64,000 nt of DNA from Desulfitobacterium hafniense DCB-2 (GTDB lineage Bacteria > Bacillota > Desulfitobacteriia > Desulfitobacteriales > Desulfitobacteriaceae): the NCBI RefSeq assembly GCF_000021925.1, contig NC_011830.1:1946501-2010500 (forward strand), read 5' to 3'. Under the pieces are notes generated by a model. That model searched no databases and was not told the origin of the DNA. It saw only the letters and a program-made list of their open reading frames with translations. A program made the position numbers and the translations under genes. Positions 25,781 to 34,080 of the stretch are shown in pieces (the first letter of the stretch is position 1; the number at the start of each line of letters is the position of its first letter).

Positions 25781-26330
25781 ATGGAGTTTCCTGAGAAAAA
25801 AGCAATAATACTGAACGCTCTGATTGAACGCCATGGTTTGCAGCATATTGTCAATGTCGCTTCAGAGGTCATGGGCAATCCGGTCTTCGTTTACGATATA
25901 AGCTGGAAGATTCTTGCCAGAAGCAATTCCAGAGCGGAAGATGAAGAGACATGGGCTGTATTGTTCCCTGATGGCCATTTGGTATTTGATGACCTGATGA
26001 AAGTTGAGAAGGCTGGAAATATATGCGCAATTATTGAATGATGACAAACCTGTTTTTGGCTCATTTGATTTTTTTCCACAACGCTTTCTTGGCTGTAGAA
26101 TACGGGATAAGGACAGCGTTATTGGTTTTGTTATCATGGTTGAAAACAATCCGGCTCAGGATGATGATCCCGAGTTATTAGTCATCCTCTGCAAGTCTGT
26201 TTTGTTTGAGATGCTTTATCGCGGCAGAACAGCCATGCAAAGAATTCCCTATTTCGGCCTATTCAAAGACATCATAGAACTAAATGCTACGAAAAAAGAA
26301 TTAAAAGAGCGGATATCGAGCCTGCGGGTG
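25781..26330 (+). pseudogene. PucR/CdaR-type regulator, N-terminal half, frameshifted
   Basis: MEFPEKKAIILNALIERHGL opens a frame that stops at 26041. The continuing sequence lies in another frame from about 26004 (IYAQLLNDDKPVFGSF onward) to about 26330. One indel near 26015-26035 explains this. The content fits a GAF-like N-terminal sensor of a PucR/CdaR regulator, whose helix-turn-helix half is at 24225-24717. The 3' end is fused to the aminomethyltransferase fragment that follows. Confidence 0.65.
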
Positions 26331-26785
26331 GCCATGATTTTGTAGGAAAAGAAGCGCTCAAGGCGGAGCTGGATGGACATCATAACACCATGGTCCACCT
26401 TATCTGGGATAAGGTGGATGTGCTGAAGGTCATTGCCACGGCATTTGAGGCCGGAAACAGCTGTGATATCATGGATATGGTGGGCGACTACGACTATGTC
26501 CGCAACAATGGTGGTATGCACATTGATGCTGTATATGACGGCGATAGAATGATTGGAGCTTCCTCCGGACGCATGCTCTCCGCTAAAACACGGGAAATGC
26601 TTTCTCTGTGCACCATCGATCAGGATTATGCTGTGGAAGGCAAAGTGGTTGAGGTTCTCTGGGGCAACCCCGGAACAAGACAGATGAGAATTAAGGCTAA
26701 GGTAATGCTGTTGCCCTATATCAAGGAGGACAGAAACGAGAACTTCGATGTGGAAAGGATTCCTCGTCCTGTTTTTAAGAAGTAA
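26315..26785 (+). pseudogene. GcvT-like demethylase, C-terminal fragment
   Basis: In frame with 26390-26785 the sequence begins near GGHDFVGKEALKAELDG, typical of the middle of GcvT-fold proteins, and continues through SSGRMLSAKTREMLSLCTID and WGNPGTRQMRIKAKV to the stop. The N-terminal ~60% with the folate-binding site is missing. It is homologous to the minus-strand fragment at 23924-24151. Relatives include tetrahydrofolate-dependent aromatic O-demethylases; the parent function is inferred. Confidence 0.65.
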
Positions 26786-26811
26786 TCTGTAAATAAAAGC
26801 ATGTTTAGAGG

Positions 26812-26850
26812 AAAGGTCGCTCTTTTAAATAAAAGGGCGGCCTTTCCTGC
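26812..26850. terminator. Stem-loop after GcvT-like fragment
   Basis: GGAAAGG-T-CG-CTCTTTT pairs with AAAAGGGCGGCCTTTCC around a short AAATA loop. This long hairpin lies 35 bp after the stop at 26785. There is no T-run, so terminator activity is uncertain. Confidence 0.45.
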
Positions 26851-27033
26851 TGAATAACTGTTTAAAGAGCCGGCTGATGCGGGTAAACGCCAGGTTGCCT
26901 CAAAGCAAGGAAGCTGCGCACATCATCAACGAACTGATAGTAGAAGAACAGTTATTTTTTGCATCAGTTTTGTGTCAGTTTTGTGATAGAATAAAGTATA
27001 CAAGAGAGTAATTATACACAGGGAGAGATTCAT

Positions 27034-27282
27034 ATGGTGCCAAGGCCAAAGGAAGTTAAAGCTTTGGAAAACTACTGCCTGCAAGTGTTTTTTGAAAACG
27101 GTGAAACAAAGATCTATGATATGCCGGCATTGCTTGAAATGCCTTTTTACAGCAAGTTGAAGAATTAAAGCTTGTTTAACACCATCAAGGAAAAGGATAT
27201 AACTTTGGAGTGGGCTACAGGTCAGGATATATGCCCGCAAAAGATAGCCTTCCATTGGTCAATTGCCGTTGGTAGGTTGTGA
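27034..27282 (+). pseudogene. DUF2442 gene with nonsense mutation
   Basis: ATG 27034 follows GGGAGAG. The frame reads MVPRPKEVKALENYCLQVFF, continues to FYSKLKN, hits TAA at 27166, and goes on in the same frame as SLFNTIKEKDITLEWATGQD to a stop near 27282. DUF2442 proteins, often antitoxin-like partners, read KLKN-K-SLFN at this point, so a single AAA-to-TAA change explains the break. The bases 26851-27033 contain a short coding-like run (RLPQSKEAAHIINEL) that I cannot place. Confidence 0.7.
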
Positions 27283-27404
27283 GGTGAACTGATGAGGTTA
27301 ATGGCTCCATGACGATGGAAAGAATGCCACTTACGCAGTCTGATAAGGGTAGTAGATGTGATATATTTTACGAAGAAAAAATAAAAATGGAGGGGGAATT
27401 TGTT

Positions 27405-29111
27405 ATGTCCATGCGCAAAATAATTACGGGTTCACTACTCATACTCGCATTTGTTTTTACGTTTTGTTTCCCCGCGGTAACCATGGCGGACACGTCGCCG
27501 ACCGTAATAAGATTGGCTGGTTACGATCGGTACGAAACGGCAGCCGAAATTGCCAAATCTGGCTGGACAAAATCGGACTATGCTGTACTGGCTTATGGGG
27601 AAAACTATCCAGATGCCTTGGCGGCTGTCCCCTTAGCATACAAGTATGATGCACCGATTTTATTAACAAAATCAAATAGTATGCCGGAAGTGACAAAGCG
27701 GGTCATAAGCGGTTTACAGGTGAAAAATGTAATCATCATAGGCGGAACAGGTGTAATCTATGCGTCGGTTGAAGAGGAATTAGAAGCAATGGGTATCGAT
27801 GTTAACCGCGTTTTTGGCTGTGATAGATATGAGACAGCCGTGGAGGTTGCCAAACAAATTACTGCTGCCCAAGATTCTCTGGAATTGTTTGTGGTAACAG
27901 GAGAGGACTATCCCGACGCTTTATCTGTGGGTTCGATTGCTGGGTTTAAACAAATGCCGATTATCATGGTGCCAAGTGACGGAGTTCCGGATTCGGTAAA
28001 GAATTATGTTTCTAGTGCAAATGTGAATAAAAGCTATGTTATAGGTTATTCGGATGTCGTTAGCGATTTGGTGTACAATGAATTTCCCAAAGCAGAGCGA
28101 ATCTTGGGAGTGGATAAATATTCTAGAAATATAGCCGTAAATCAAAGATTTGAGAATGAATTTAAATCAGAAAAGATATGTCTGGCTACAGGAGAAGTAT
28201 TTGCCGATGCTTTATCCGGCGGAGCGTATGCGGCCAAGATTGGGGAGCCGGTCATTCTGGTAAATAATGATCCTCCAGATAATACAAAGAGCTATTACCA
28301 ACAAAGAGCGGCTAAGGCAAATAAAGTTAATGTATTTGGCGGAACAGGGATTGTACCGGAGCGTGTGATAGAAAATTTAAACCAGGGAAGTACTGTTTGG
28401 AGCGATAGTGTTTATCCAACAGGTGTAAGTTTAAACAAAAGTATACTAAACATACCGGCTGGGGGAAGCGAAACGCTGACGGCTCTATTGGAAACCTCTG
28501 ACGCATCTGGTAACCCGGTATATGGAAATAGCGGTAACGTAACGTGGTCTTCGAGTAATCCAGCGGTAGCGACAGTAAGCGACTCAGGAAAGGTTGCAGG
28601 CTTAAAAGAGGGGACAACAGTTATTACGGTAACAGTTAAGAACGGGGGAAAGACGGCTAGCTGTAATGTAGGGGTATACAATAATGCATCGTTCGGCAAT
28701 AACTTAGATTTTGATAAGTTTGAATTAACAATAAGCGATTTGAAAATTGGCGCGACCGAAGCCACCTTTAAGTTTCAGCTTCTTAAAAATGGTGAGGATA
28801 TTACTGAGCTTGTCACTCTGAGAGCAGATGCGTTTGCTCCTAAAAGAGAAGTGAAGGATGAGATACTACCGGTAACCTTAGATAGTTTAGAAGAGACTTT
28901 AAAAGAACGAGCAACAATGCAGGGGAAACTGCCGGTAACCTTAAACTATTCGGAAAAAAAAGGAACGATAAAATTTGAGGACCCTTCTGATGGAGAGAGG
29001 TTACGGTGGATTTATTTATATTATGAGTATAACGAGAATGGGCCATGGAAAGGGCTGCTCGGTACGTCCTATGACTGTTGGAAAGACGGCAAGCAAATAT
29101 TAAGTGACTAG
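27405..29111 (+). CDS. Cell-wall-binding repeat (CWB2) surface protein
   Basis: A 568-residue exported protein. A signal peptide (MSMRKIITG, then a hydrophobic core ending near MADTS, residues 1-27) is followed by three CWB2 repeats, each opening with an R-x-x-G-x-D-x-Y pattern (RLAGYDRYETA, RVFGCDRYETA, RILGVDKYSRN). A Big_2 Ig-like domain follows (VTWSSSNPAVATVSDSGKV, about residues 345-420), then an unclassified C-terminal domain. CWB2 modules anchor proteins to secondary cell-wall polymers in Firmicutes. ATG 27405 follows GGAGGGGG; an upstream in-frame ATG would mask the signal peptide. The stop (TAG, 29109) is followed in the same frame by a degenerate second copy of the C-terminal domain, so the protein may be prematurely ended. 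Confidence 0.9.
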   Translation: MSMRKIITGSLLILAFVFTFCFPAVTMADTSPTVIRLAGYDRYETAAEIAKSGWTKSDYAVLAYGENYPDALAAVPLAYKYDAPILLTKSNSMPEVTKRVISGLQVKNVIIIGGTGVIYASVEEELEAMGIDVNRVFGCDRYETAVEVAKQITAAQDSLELFVVTGEDYPDALSVGSIAGFKQMPIIMVPSDGVPDSVKNYVSSANVNKSYVIGYSDVVSDLVYNEFPKAERILGVDKYSRNIAVNQRFENEFKSEKICLATGEVFADALSGGAYAAKIGEPVILVNNDPPDNTKSYYQQRAAKANKVNVFGGTGIVPERVIENLNQGSTVWSDSVYPTGVSLNKSILNIPAGGSETLTALLETSDASGNPVYGNSGNVTWSSSNPAVATVSDSGKVAGLKEGTTVITVTVKNGGKTASCNVGVYNNASFGNNLDFDKFELTISDLKIGATEATFKFQLLKNGEDITELVTLRADAFAPKREVKDEILPVTLDSLEETLKERATMQGKLPVTLNYSEKKGTIKFEDPSDGERLRWIYLYYEYNENGPWKGLLGTSYDCWKDGKQILSD

Positions 29112-29421
29112 AGCGTGTCAGGCTCGTCTGTTCCAGGTGTTAAAAACGAAGTCTCCCATGATATAATTATGAACGATTTACAAGTAGGCGCGGCAGAAAC
29201 TACCTTCAAATTTCTGGTATTTGAGGATGGCAAAGATATTAAAAAACAATTTCAGCAGATAGGATATTCGCATATATGCATTTAGGACAGGAGGTAATTT
29301 ATATCCATTAGAAGGAAAAGGTAAGATAATCCATAATGATCCTTCTGACGCTGAGAAACCAAATATAATTACTCTGACAGCCAGTACCAGTGCATATGAT
29401 CAAATTAAGTTTAATTATTAA
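29112..29421 (+). pseudogene. Decayed second copy of CWB2-protein C-terminal domain
   Basis: Directly after the TAG stop the same frame continues for ~57 codons as SVSGSSVPGVKNEVSHDIIM, then NDLQVGAAETTFKF. This parallels ISDLKIGATEATFKF in the intact protein. After a stop and frame shift near 29284 the match resumes with GKGKIIHNDPSDAEKP, parallel to KKGTIKFEDPSDGER, and ends at a TAA near 29421. The ancestral protein probably carried the domain twice. Confidence 0.7.
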
Positions 29422-29433
29422 ACCGAATCTTTT

Positions 29434-29462
29434 GAAGGTATAGTTGCTTTGGCTATACCTTC
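29434..29462. terminator. Hairpin after CWB2 pseudogene tail
   Basis: A perfect 10-bp stem (GAAGGTATAG/CTATACCTTC) with a 9-nt loop follows the decayed tail by 12 bp. This is where a terminator of the full-length gene would be expected. A second hairpin (AAGACACT-T-CC with GG-G-AGTGTCTT) lies at 29558-29591. Confidence 0.55.
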
Positions 29463-29610
29463 AAGGCACCGACAAGAAAATAATGAACGCAAATTTGCGC
29501 TCGTTATCGGTTTAGTCGATAATAGCAACAATCAATGAAAATATTCCTGAATCAATAAAGACACTTCCAACCTAAACCTAGGGAGTGTCTTTCGGCGTAC
29601 CATCGTTAAT

Positions 29611-29973
29611 GTGCGGGATATTCATAAGGCCAAGCAAGACATGGAAGAGCTGCTGGGCTTAGAGTTCTACGGTCCTCTCGACGATTCCGGGCCGGGTCTT
29701 GCCGTGGCGCTGCCCCGGCGTGGGGAGCCTGAACTGGTGGCGCCGACGCGCAGCAATGACGCCATTGGTGCGACCCGGCTTCTGGAGCGCAAGGGCGAAG
29801 GGATCACCGGCATCGCCTTCCGGGTGGACGATATTGAGGAGGCTGAGCGCCATTTTGTTGAACGGGGGCTGAAACCGGATGTAAGGATCAACCATAGCGG
29901 CATGAAGGAAATCCTCTTCCTGGCCCAGGAGGCTACACACGGCATCGAGATAGCCATCATCGTGCCCCCCTAA
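29611..29973 (+). CDS. VOC/glyoxalase-fold protein, probably 5'-truncated
   Basis: This ~120-residue frame reads RDIHKAKQDMEELLGLEFYG, a middle GITGIAFRVDDIEEAERHF and the end GIEIAIIV, typical of the vicinal oxygen chelate fold (methylmalonyl-CoA epimerase-like). The family start, an IDHIVLNV-like strand, is only partly present as TIVNV upstream of GTG 29611. No ribosome site is seen and a hairpin lies just before it, so the true 5' end seems lost. Base composition is clearly more GC-rich than its neighbours. Function is doubtful; treat it as a likely pseudogene. Confidence 0.55.
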   Translation: MRDIHKAKQDMEELLGLEFYGPLDDSGPGLAVALPRRGEPELVAPTRSNDAIGATRLLERKGEGITGIAFRVDDIEEAERHFVERGLKPDVRINHSGMKEILFLAQEATHGIEIAIIVPP

Positions 29974-30004
29974 AGCGTAGCCCAAGGGTAGCTGCTTTAT
30001 GGCA

Positions 30005-30736
30005 TTATTCCGGGTTAGTTGTTTTAACGGATAAATTCGTTCTAATGGCAGGGGGGTATTCCTGCAGTGTCGCAACCATGTTGGTCGCAATTTCCAAGGC
30101 CTTTTTCCGGTTGACTTCCTTTCGCGCCGTGTCTATCCTGCTCTGGGCAACGAGTGTTTTCAGCATCTCACTATAGGCGCTGATCATGTTGTCGCGGTGC
30201 AGGGCAAATTGCTCGTCATACTTCATGCTTTCGGTGTAGGTTTCGGCGGTTGGCTGCACGGTTTTGGGCTGTATTTTTCTCACCTTTGGAGTTACCTTGA
30301 CGACCGGGACCAGTTCCGTGCTCTGCTTTTTTTCCTGAACAGCCGCCTGCAGTTCTCGTTTGCTCATGTTTTCAACATCATGGCAGGCCAAAAATTCTTC
30401 CCGCTCCTCCGCCGGAATTCCCAGGAGGATAACCGCCTGGGAGAAATTAAGATTCGAATCTGGATTCGAATCTGGCAAGCTCACGCCGGGTGAGGCGGAT
30501 TTAGACCCGAATTCCCGATAGATCCGCATCAGGTGATTGGCTGTCCGCTGGGAATAACTGACCTCTTCCTTCAGCCATTCCCCCCATTCCCCATAGGGGA
30601 GCATTGCCTTGGCTTCCGTCAGGCAGCGCCCGATTTGGACACAGCTTTGGAGCATGATTTTGTCGGTCCGGCTTTTAATTAAGTTAATTTCAGACGCAAT
30701 TTGTGTTGGCGTCCGGGCAGATAATTCAACATCCAT
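30005..30736 (-). CDS. DUF3102 domain protein
   Basis: A 243-residue soluble protein. The N-terminal ~75 residues (LIKSRTDKIMLQSCVQIGRC, then WGEWLKEEVSYSQRTANHLM) are a DUF3102 domain, a helical domain seen in Firmicute and phage-linked proteins with possible DNA-binding character. The rest is helical and charged. AAAGGGAGTG precedes ATG 30736 at a good distance. An upstream inverted repeat (30759-30793) may be its operator. A truncated, frameshifted copy is at 12199-12760 and a third short fragment at 47356-47418, which suggests that this gene travels with a mobile unit. The role is unknown. Confidence 0.75.
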   Translation of the reverse strand: MDVELSARTPTQIASEINLIKSRTDKIMLQSCVQIGRCLTEAKAMLPYGEWGEWLKEEVSYSQRTANHLMRIYREFGSKSASPGVSLPDSNPDSNLNFSQAVILLGIPAEEREEFLACHDVENMSKRELQAAVQEKKQSTELVPVVKVTPKVRKIQPKTVQPTAETYTESMKYDEQFALHRDNMISAYSEMLKTLVAQSRIDTARKEVNRKKALEIATNMVATLQEYPPAIRTNLSVKTTNPE

Positions 30737-30758
30737 TTTGGTTACACTCCCTTTAACC

Positions 30759-30793
30759 GGAAATATTCTGCAGAGTATACAACAGAATATTCC
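30759..30793 (-). promoter_or_regulatory. Inverted-repeat operator upstream of DUF3102 gene
   Basis: GGAAATATTCTG and CAGAATATTCC form an 11-bp near-perfect inverted repeat around a 12-nt spacer that includes GTATAC. The repeat lies 23 bp upstream of the start codon. The layout suits a dimeric repressor, possibly the DUF3102 protein itself. Confidence 0.45.
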
Positions 30794-30794
30794 A

Positions 30795-31084
30795 GTCCCT
30801 GGGCGAGTGTGAGGGCTTCACCTTAGCGGATCTTTCGCTTAACCTTGTGGCCATCGTTTTTAATATGGATATGGAAAAAATGGAACCCGGAATGGCCTCT
30901 TTGCTCGAGAAAGTAAGCAGGCCGGCATGAAGCCCAGCGAAGCAATGGTACGCTTTTTTATCACCGGTACAGCCGAAAAATGTACTGTGGAGGAATTTCC
31001 TTTGCAGAGGAAGAAAAACGAAAAGAACAATATCATCATAGGTTGTTTATGTACCGGATGGGACATTGATTTTACGGGAGACTG
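30795..31084 (+). pseudogene. Frameshifted conserved hypothetical fragment
   Basis: One frame reads GFTLADLSLNLVAIVFNMDM, continues EKMEPGMASLLEKVS and stops at about 30928. The adjoining frame starts at 30926 as MKPSEAMVRFFITGTAEKCT and ends at the stop near 31084 after GCLCTGWDIDFTGD. Joined by a one-base correction near 30920 they give a continuous ~95-residue sequence. I do not recognise the family. The 5' end is cut by the DUF3102 leader. Confidence 0.45.
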
Positions 31085-31099
31085 ATTAGAATATAGATA

Positions 31100-31117
31100 A
31101 TAGATCGTGTAATCTAT
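31100..31117. promoter_or_regulatory. Palindromic operator candidate for Crp/Fnr gene
   Basis: ATAGAT-CGTGTA-ATCTAT is an 18-bp palindrome with a 6-nt centre, 83 bp upstream of the Crp/Fnr regulator start. Size and symmetry suit a dimeric regulator and may mark autoregulation. Confidence 0.4.
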
Positions 31118-31199
31118 AATTGCTTAATCAATAGCAGGGTCATGAGATTTTGAAACCATCCTCTTCTGAGTAGATATCTCTGTAAAGGAGGTGAGTTGA

Positions 31200-31922
31200 A
31201 TGTTTGACAATAATGATTCTCCCTGGATTAAGGGAGATCAAAAAAGGTTTGAGAACATTTTGAAGTTTCATGGAATCTGCAAAACCAAGGTTTACAGTGC
31301 ATCGGAAACGATTTATATTCAGGACGATCCCGGAGATACCTTTTTCTATGTTAAAAGCGGTAGGGTAAAAGTATATATTTTAAAGGGAGACGGGAGTGAA
31401 AAGACCCTTTCGATTCATGAACAGGGAGGCTTTTTTGGAGAAACTTCTGCCATAGACTTATTCCCCAGACCATGCTGTGCAAGTGCGATGATTAGTTCAG
31501 AGATTATTGCTTTAACACAAGAAGAATTGAAAAAACTGCTGAAATTCGATGCGGATTTGTATTTTATAATTTTGCAGTCACTGACAAGAAAAATACGCAT
31601 GCTTTCTTTTCAAATTCAGGAGATGGCTTTTTTGGAGGCGGAGCAAAGAATCATTCATATGTTGTTGAGACTGACAGCAGATTTTGGAACAACAACCCAG
31701 GATGGGATCAGCTTATCCATTAAATTTTCTGATCAAGAGCTTGCCGGTTTAGTAGGAGCTTGTAGAACAACCGTTACCAAAACACTTAATTCCTTAAAGA
31801 AACAGGGGTTTATTGATAAACAATATCGCAATATTATCATCAAAAACCAGATCGGTTTACTGGAATATTTATATGGTCACAAAGCAAACGAAAAAGCTTT
31901 GAATTTGAGTGATTGCATTTAA
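31200..31922 (+). CDS. Crp/Fnr-family transcriptional regulator
   Basis: A 240-residue regulator with an N-terminal cyclic-nucleotide-binding-type beta roll (IYIQDDPGDTFFYVKSGRVK, GGFFGETSAIDL), a long dimer helix, and a C-terminal winged helix (SDQELAGLVGACRTTVTKTL, then NSLKKQGFID). There is no Fnr-type N-terminal cysteine cluster, so an effector ligand, as in CprK, is likely. AAGGAGGT precedes the ATG by 7 bases. It is followed by an IS element and then the PanE/MFS/M24 genes, which it may control. Confidence 0.9.
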   Translation: MFDNNDSPWIKGDQKRFENILKFHGICKTKVYSASETIYIQDDPGDTFFYVKSGRVKVYILKGDGSEKTLSIHEQGGFFGETSAIDLFPRPCCASAMISSEIIALTQEELKKLLKFDADLYFIILQSLTRKIRMLSFQIQEMAFLEAEQRIIHMLLRLTADFGTTTQDGISLSIKFSDQELAGLVGACRTTVTKTLNSLKKQGFIDKQYRNIIIKNQIGLLEYLYGHKANEKALNLSDCI

Positions 31923-32151
31923 TATAGCAATGCTTAAACTGCCTTTTTGATGCTTTTCTAGCCTACTTATTATAAAAGAAACTATCGGACTAACAATTCG
32001 AAGTTTCTTTTTTTTATTTTATCTGGATTGATGTTTAATATTTTAAGATCAATTTTTTTTGAATTGTGGTGTGGGCAACAGATGTCTTGATTGACTTATA
32101 AGAAGATTTAGATAAACCTTTGAAAAGAATAAAAGGGAGTGAATGCTTAAG

Positions 32152-34011
32152 CTCGAGTTTGACACCTCAAAAACTGAAACTATTGAATTTCAAGGGTTTG
32201 AAAGGTTCATTTTTGGGCGTGCCACTACAATTAACTATTTATGGTAATTATCTTGCATCTTCTGTACTCGTTCAGGAACCCGAAGCCCCACTGCCCTAAA
32301 AGCCATAGCTGCTGCTCCATGGATTTCCGTTCTGACTAAATGATCCTGGTCCTTTAGTTTAAGCTTAACGGCATGAACTTTTCTTAAAGCTCTTATTACC
32401 TCCGTATAGCCATACTCGCTTGCGCAGTTTTCCAGGAGTTTCTGGAACCTGATCTGGACCACTAGGGCTAAAAAGCAAAGCATGATGTGACCAGAGATTC
32501 GCCTTTCTTTCCAGTGGTAAACAGGGCGTAAGTCGAGAGTACTCTTAAGATTCCGGAAGGCCCGTTCTATTTGCCATAGGTCACGATACGCTGTGGCTAC
32601 CTCTTCCGTTGGGAGCTCTGTATTGGTTTGGAGGATATAGAGTCCATCAAAAACGGCCGCTTGCTTCAATTTATCGGTATTAATCGTGGCTGCTTCGGCA
32701 GACACGTTAAGATATTTTTTGTATTCACTATGGCCGATTAAATCCTTAATACTTCCATGCTCCAGCTTGCTTCTCAGTTTCACTTCGATTTGCTCTCGGA
32801 CCCACTGATCGCGTTTGGCTTCTTCTTCGTTTAAACACACGATATAGCGTTTACCCTGATGGAGGACTTCTTTAACCTTTAGGTTATCCTTCGTGAAGAC
32901 ATAAGGTTCCGGAGAGGTTGCGAGTTCTGGGCCGGCCTTTACATTGCGCATACGAACCCCAAGGATGTAGTGAAGTTGTAATTCTTCGAGCAGTTCCAAC
33001 GTTCGTTTTCCCATCATGCCCCGATCCCCAACAACAATGACTCGCTGGATAGTAAAGCGCTTTTTCAAATCACTCACCGCTTCAATAAAGGCATCGGTAT
33101 CCGATGTGTTTCCTGGGAACACATGATGAGCTATGGGAATCCCGTCTCTGGACATCAATAGGCCAATCATGACCTGAAGGCGGTCGGGACGATGATCCTT
33201 AGAATGACCGTATTCCAAGAGGTCAAAGGCTCCGGCATCTCCTTCGACATAGGTGGAGGTGGTATCAAAGAACACCAAATCCAGCTGTTGTGTGAATAAA
33301 TTGGTATGATGAAAAAATAACTGTTCTTCGAGGGTGTCTTTGTTTTCATCGAGAAAGTCAATGGCTTTATAGAAGTGGTGAAGCTTTAAGCTTTCAAATT
33401 CAGGGCGATAGACGGAATCTTTCCAATCGCTAACCCCCAATTTACTGGTAGGCTCTGTCAAACGATTTAAGACCATACAAAAAATAGCCTCTTGAACATC
33501 GATGCTCAAGTCTCTCTCGTTAAAGAGTCCATCGAGAATTGTATGGAGGCCAAGGTTTTCCCAAAGCCGACGAAAGACCATAGAAGGACCAAACTCTTTG
33601 CTCCAATCCGCAAAAAGATCTTCCGCAGCATCAACCACTGCGAGCGTATCTGAGAACTTCGCTAGAGAGCGAATAAGGTCGTCAAGTTTCCCATTTTGGA
33701 GATCCTCCACTCTCCCCAAGTTACAAAGGACTTTCTGACGAACTTTACCCTCTTCGCGGCGACTCTCAACAAGTTGAAGGTAACGGCGTGGTGAGCCGTC
33801 CCGGTTGTAGGCCGTTTTAATTCGCGCAAACATATCACTACAATTATACCAAATCAATCTATATTCTTCAATAAAAATATTCATATTGTGCGGCACTACA
33901 TTTTGGTTTTCGAATAGGTATTTTACTCATTTGTACATTTCAAATCCGCATGGGGAGCCATAATTACAATTTAACAATAACAAATTTTAAGGCGTTACTG
34001 TCAAACTCGAG
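32152..34011 (-). mobile_element. IS1634-family insertion sequence, 1860 bp
   Basis: The ends CTCGAGTTTGACA (left) and its complement TGTCAAACTCGAG (right) form 13-bp terminal inverted repeats. Both sides carry the direct repeat TTAAG (32147-32151 and 34012-34016), a 5-bp target duplication. One full-length transposase lies inside. The element appears intact and probably recent. It has landed in the leader of the gene cluster starting at 34081, within the spacer that follows the Crp/Fnr gene. Confidence 0.9.
32235..33833 (-). CDS. IS1634-family transposase
   Basis: A 532-residue DDE transposase. The N-terminal FARIKTAYNRDGSPRRYLQL start is typical of the IS1634 group. Catalytic candidates are the Asp in VFFDTTSTYVEGD, the Asp in VVGDRGMMGKRTLELL and the Glu in WQIERAFRNLKSTLDLRP with the Y(2)R(3)E(6)K-like spacing. 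ATG 33833 is preferred over an in-frame ATG 21 codons earlier, which lies in AT-rich terminal sequence. It has no frameshift or stop, so it should be active. Confidence 0.9.
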   Translation of the reverse strand: MFARIKTAYNRDGSPRRYLQLVESRREEGKVRQKVLCNLGRVEDLQNGKLDDLIRSLAKFSDTLAVVDAAEDLFADWSKEFGPSMVFRRLWENLGLHTILDGLFNERDLSIDVQEAIFCMVLNRLTEPTSKLGVSDWKDSVYRPEFESLKLHHFYKAIDFLDENKDTLEEQLFFHHTNLFTQQLDLVFFDTTSTYVEGDAGAFDLLEYGHSKDHRPDRLQVMIGLLMSRDGIPIAHHVFPGNTSDTDAFIEAVSDLKKRFTIQRVIVVGDRGMMGKRTLELLEELQLHYILGVRMRNVKAGPELATSPEPYVFTKDNLKVKEVLHQGKRYIVCLNEEEAKRDQWVREQIEVKLRSKLEHGSIKDLIGHSEYKKYLNVSAEAATINTDKLKQAAVFDGLYILQTNTELPTEEVATAYRDLWQIERAFRNLKSTLDLRPVYHWKERRISGHIMLCFLALVVQIRFQKLLENCASEYGYTEVIRALRKVHAVKLKLKDQDHLVRTEIHGAAAMAFRAVGLRVPERVQKMQDNYHK

Positions 34012-34080
34012 TTAAGGATCATCCCATCATCAAAAAAACTATTAAACTATTTTATTAAAAAAACTGTGAGGTGGTAGGTT

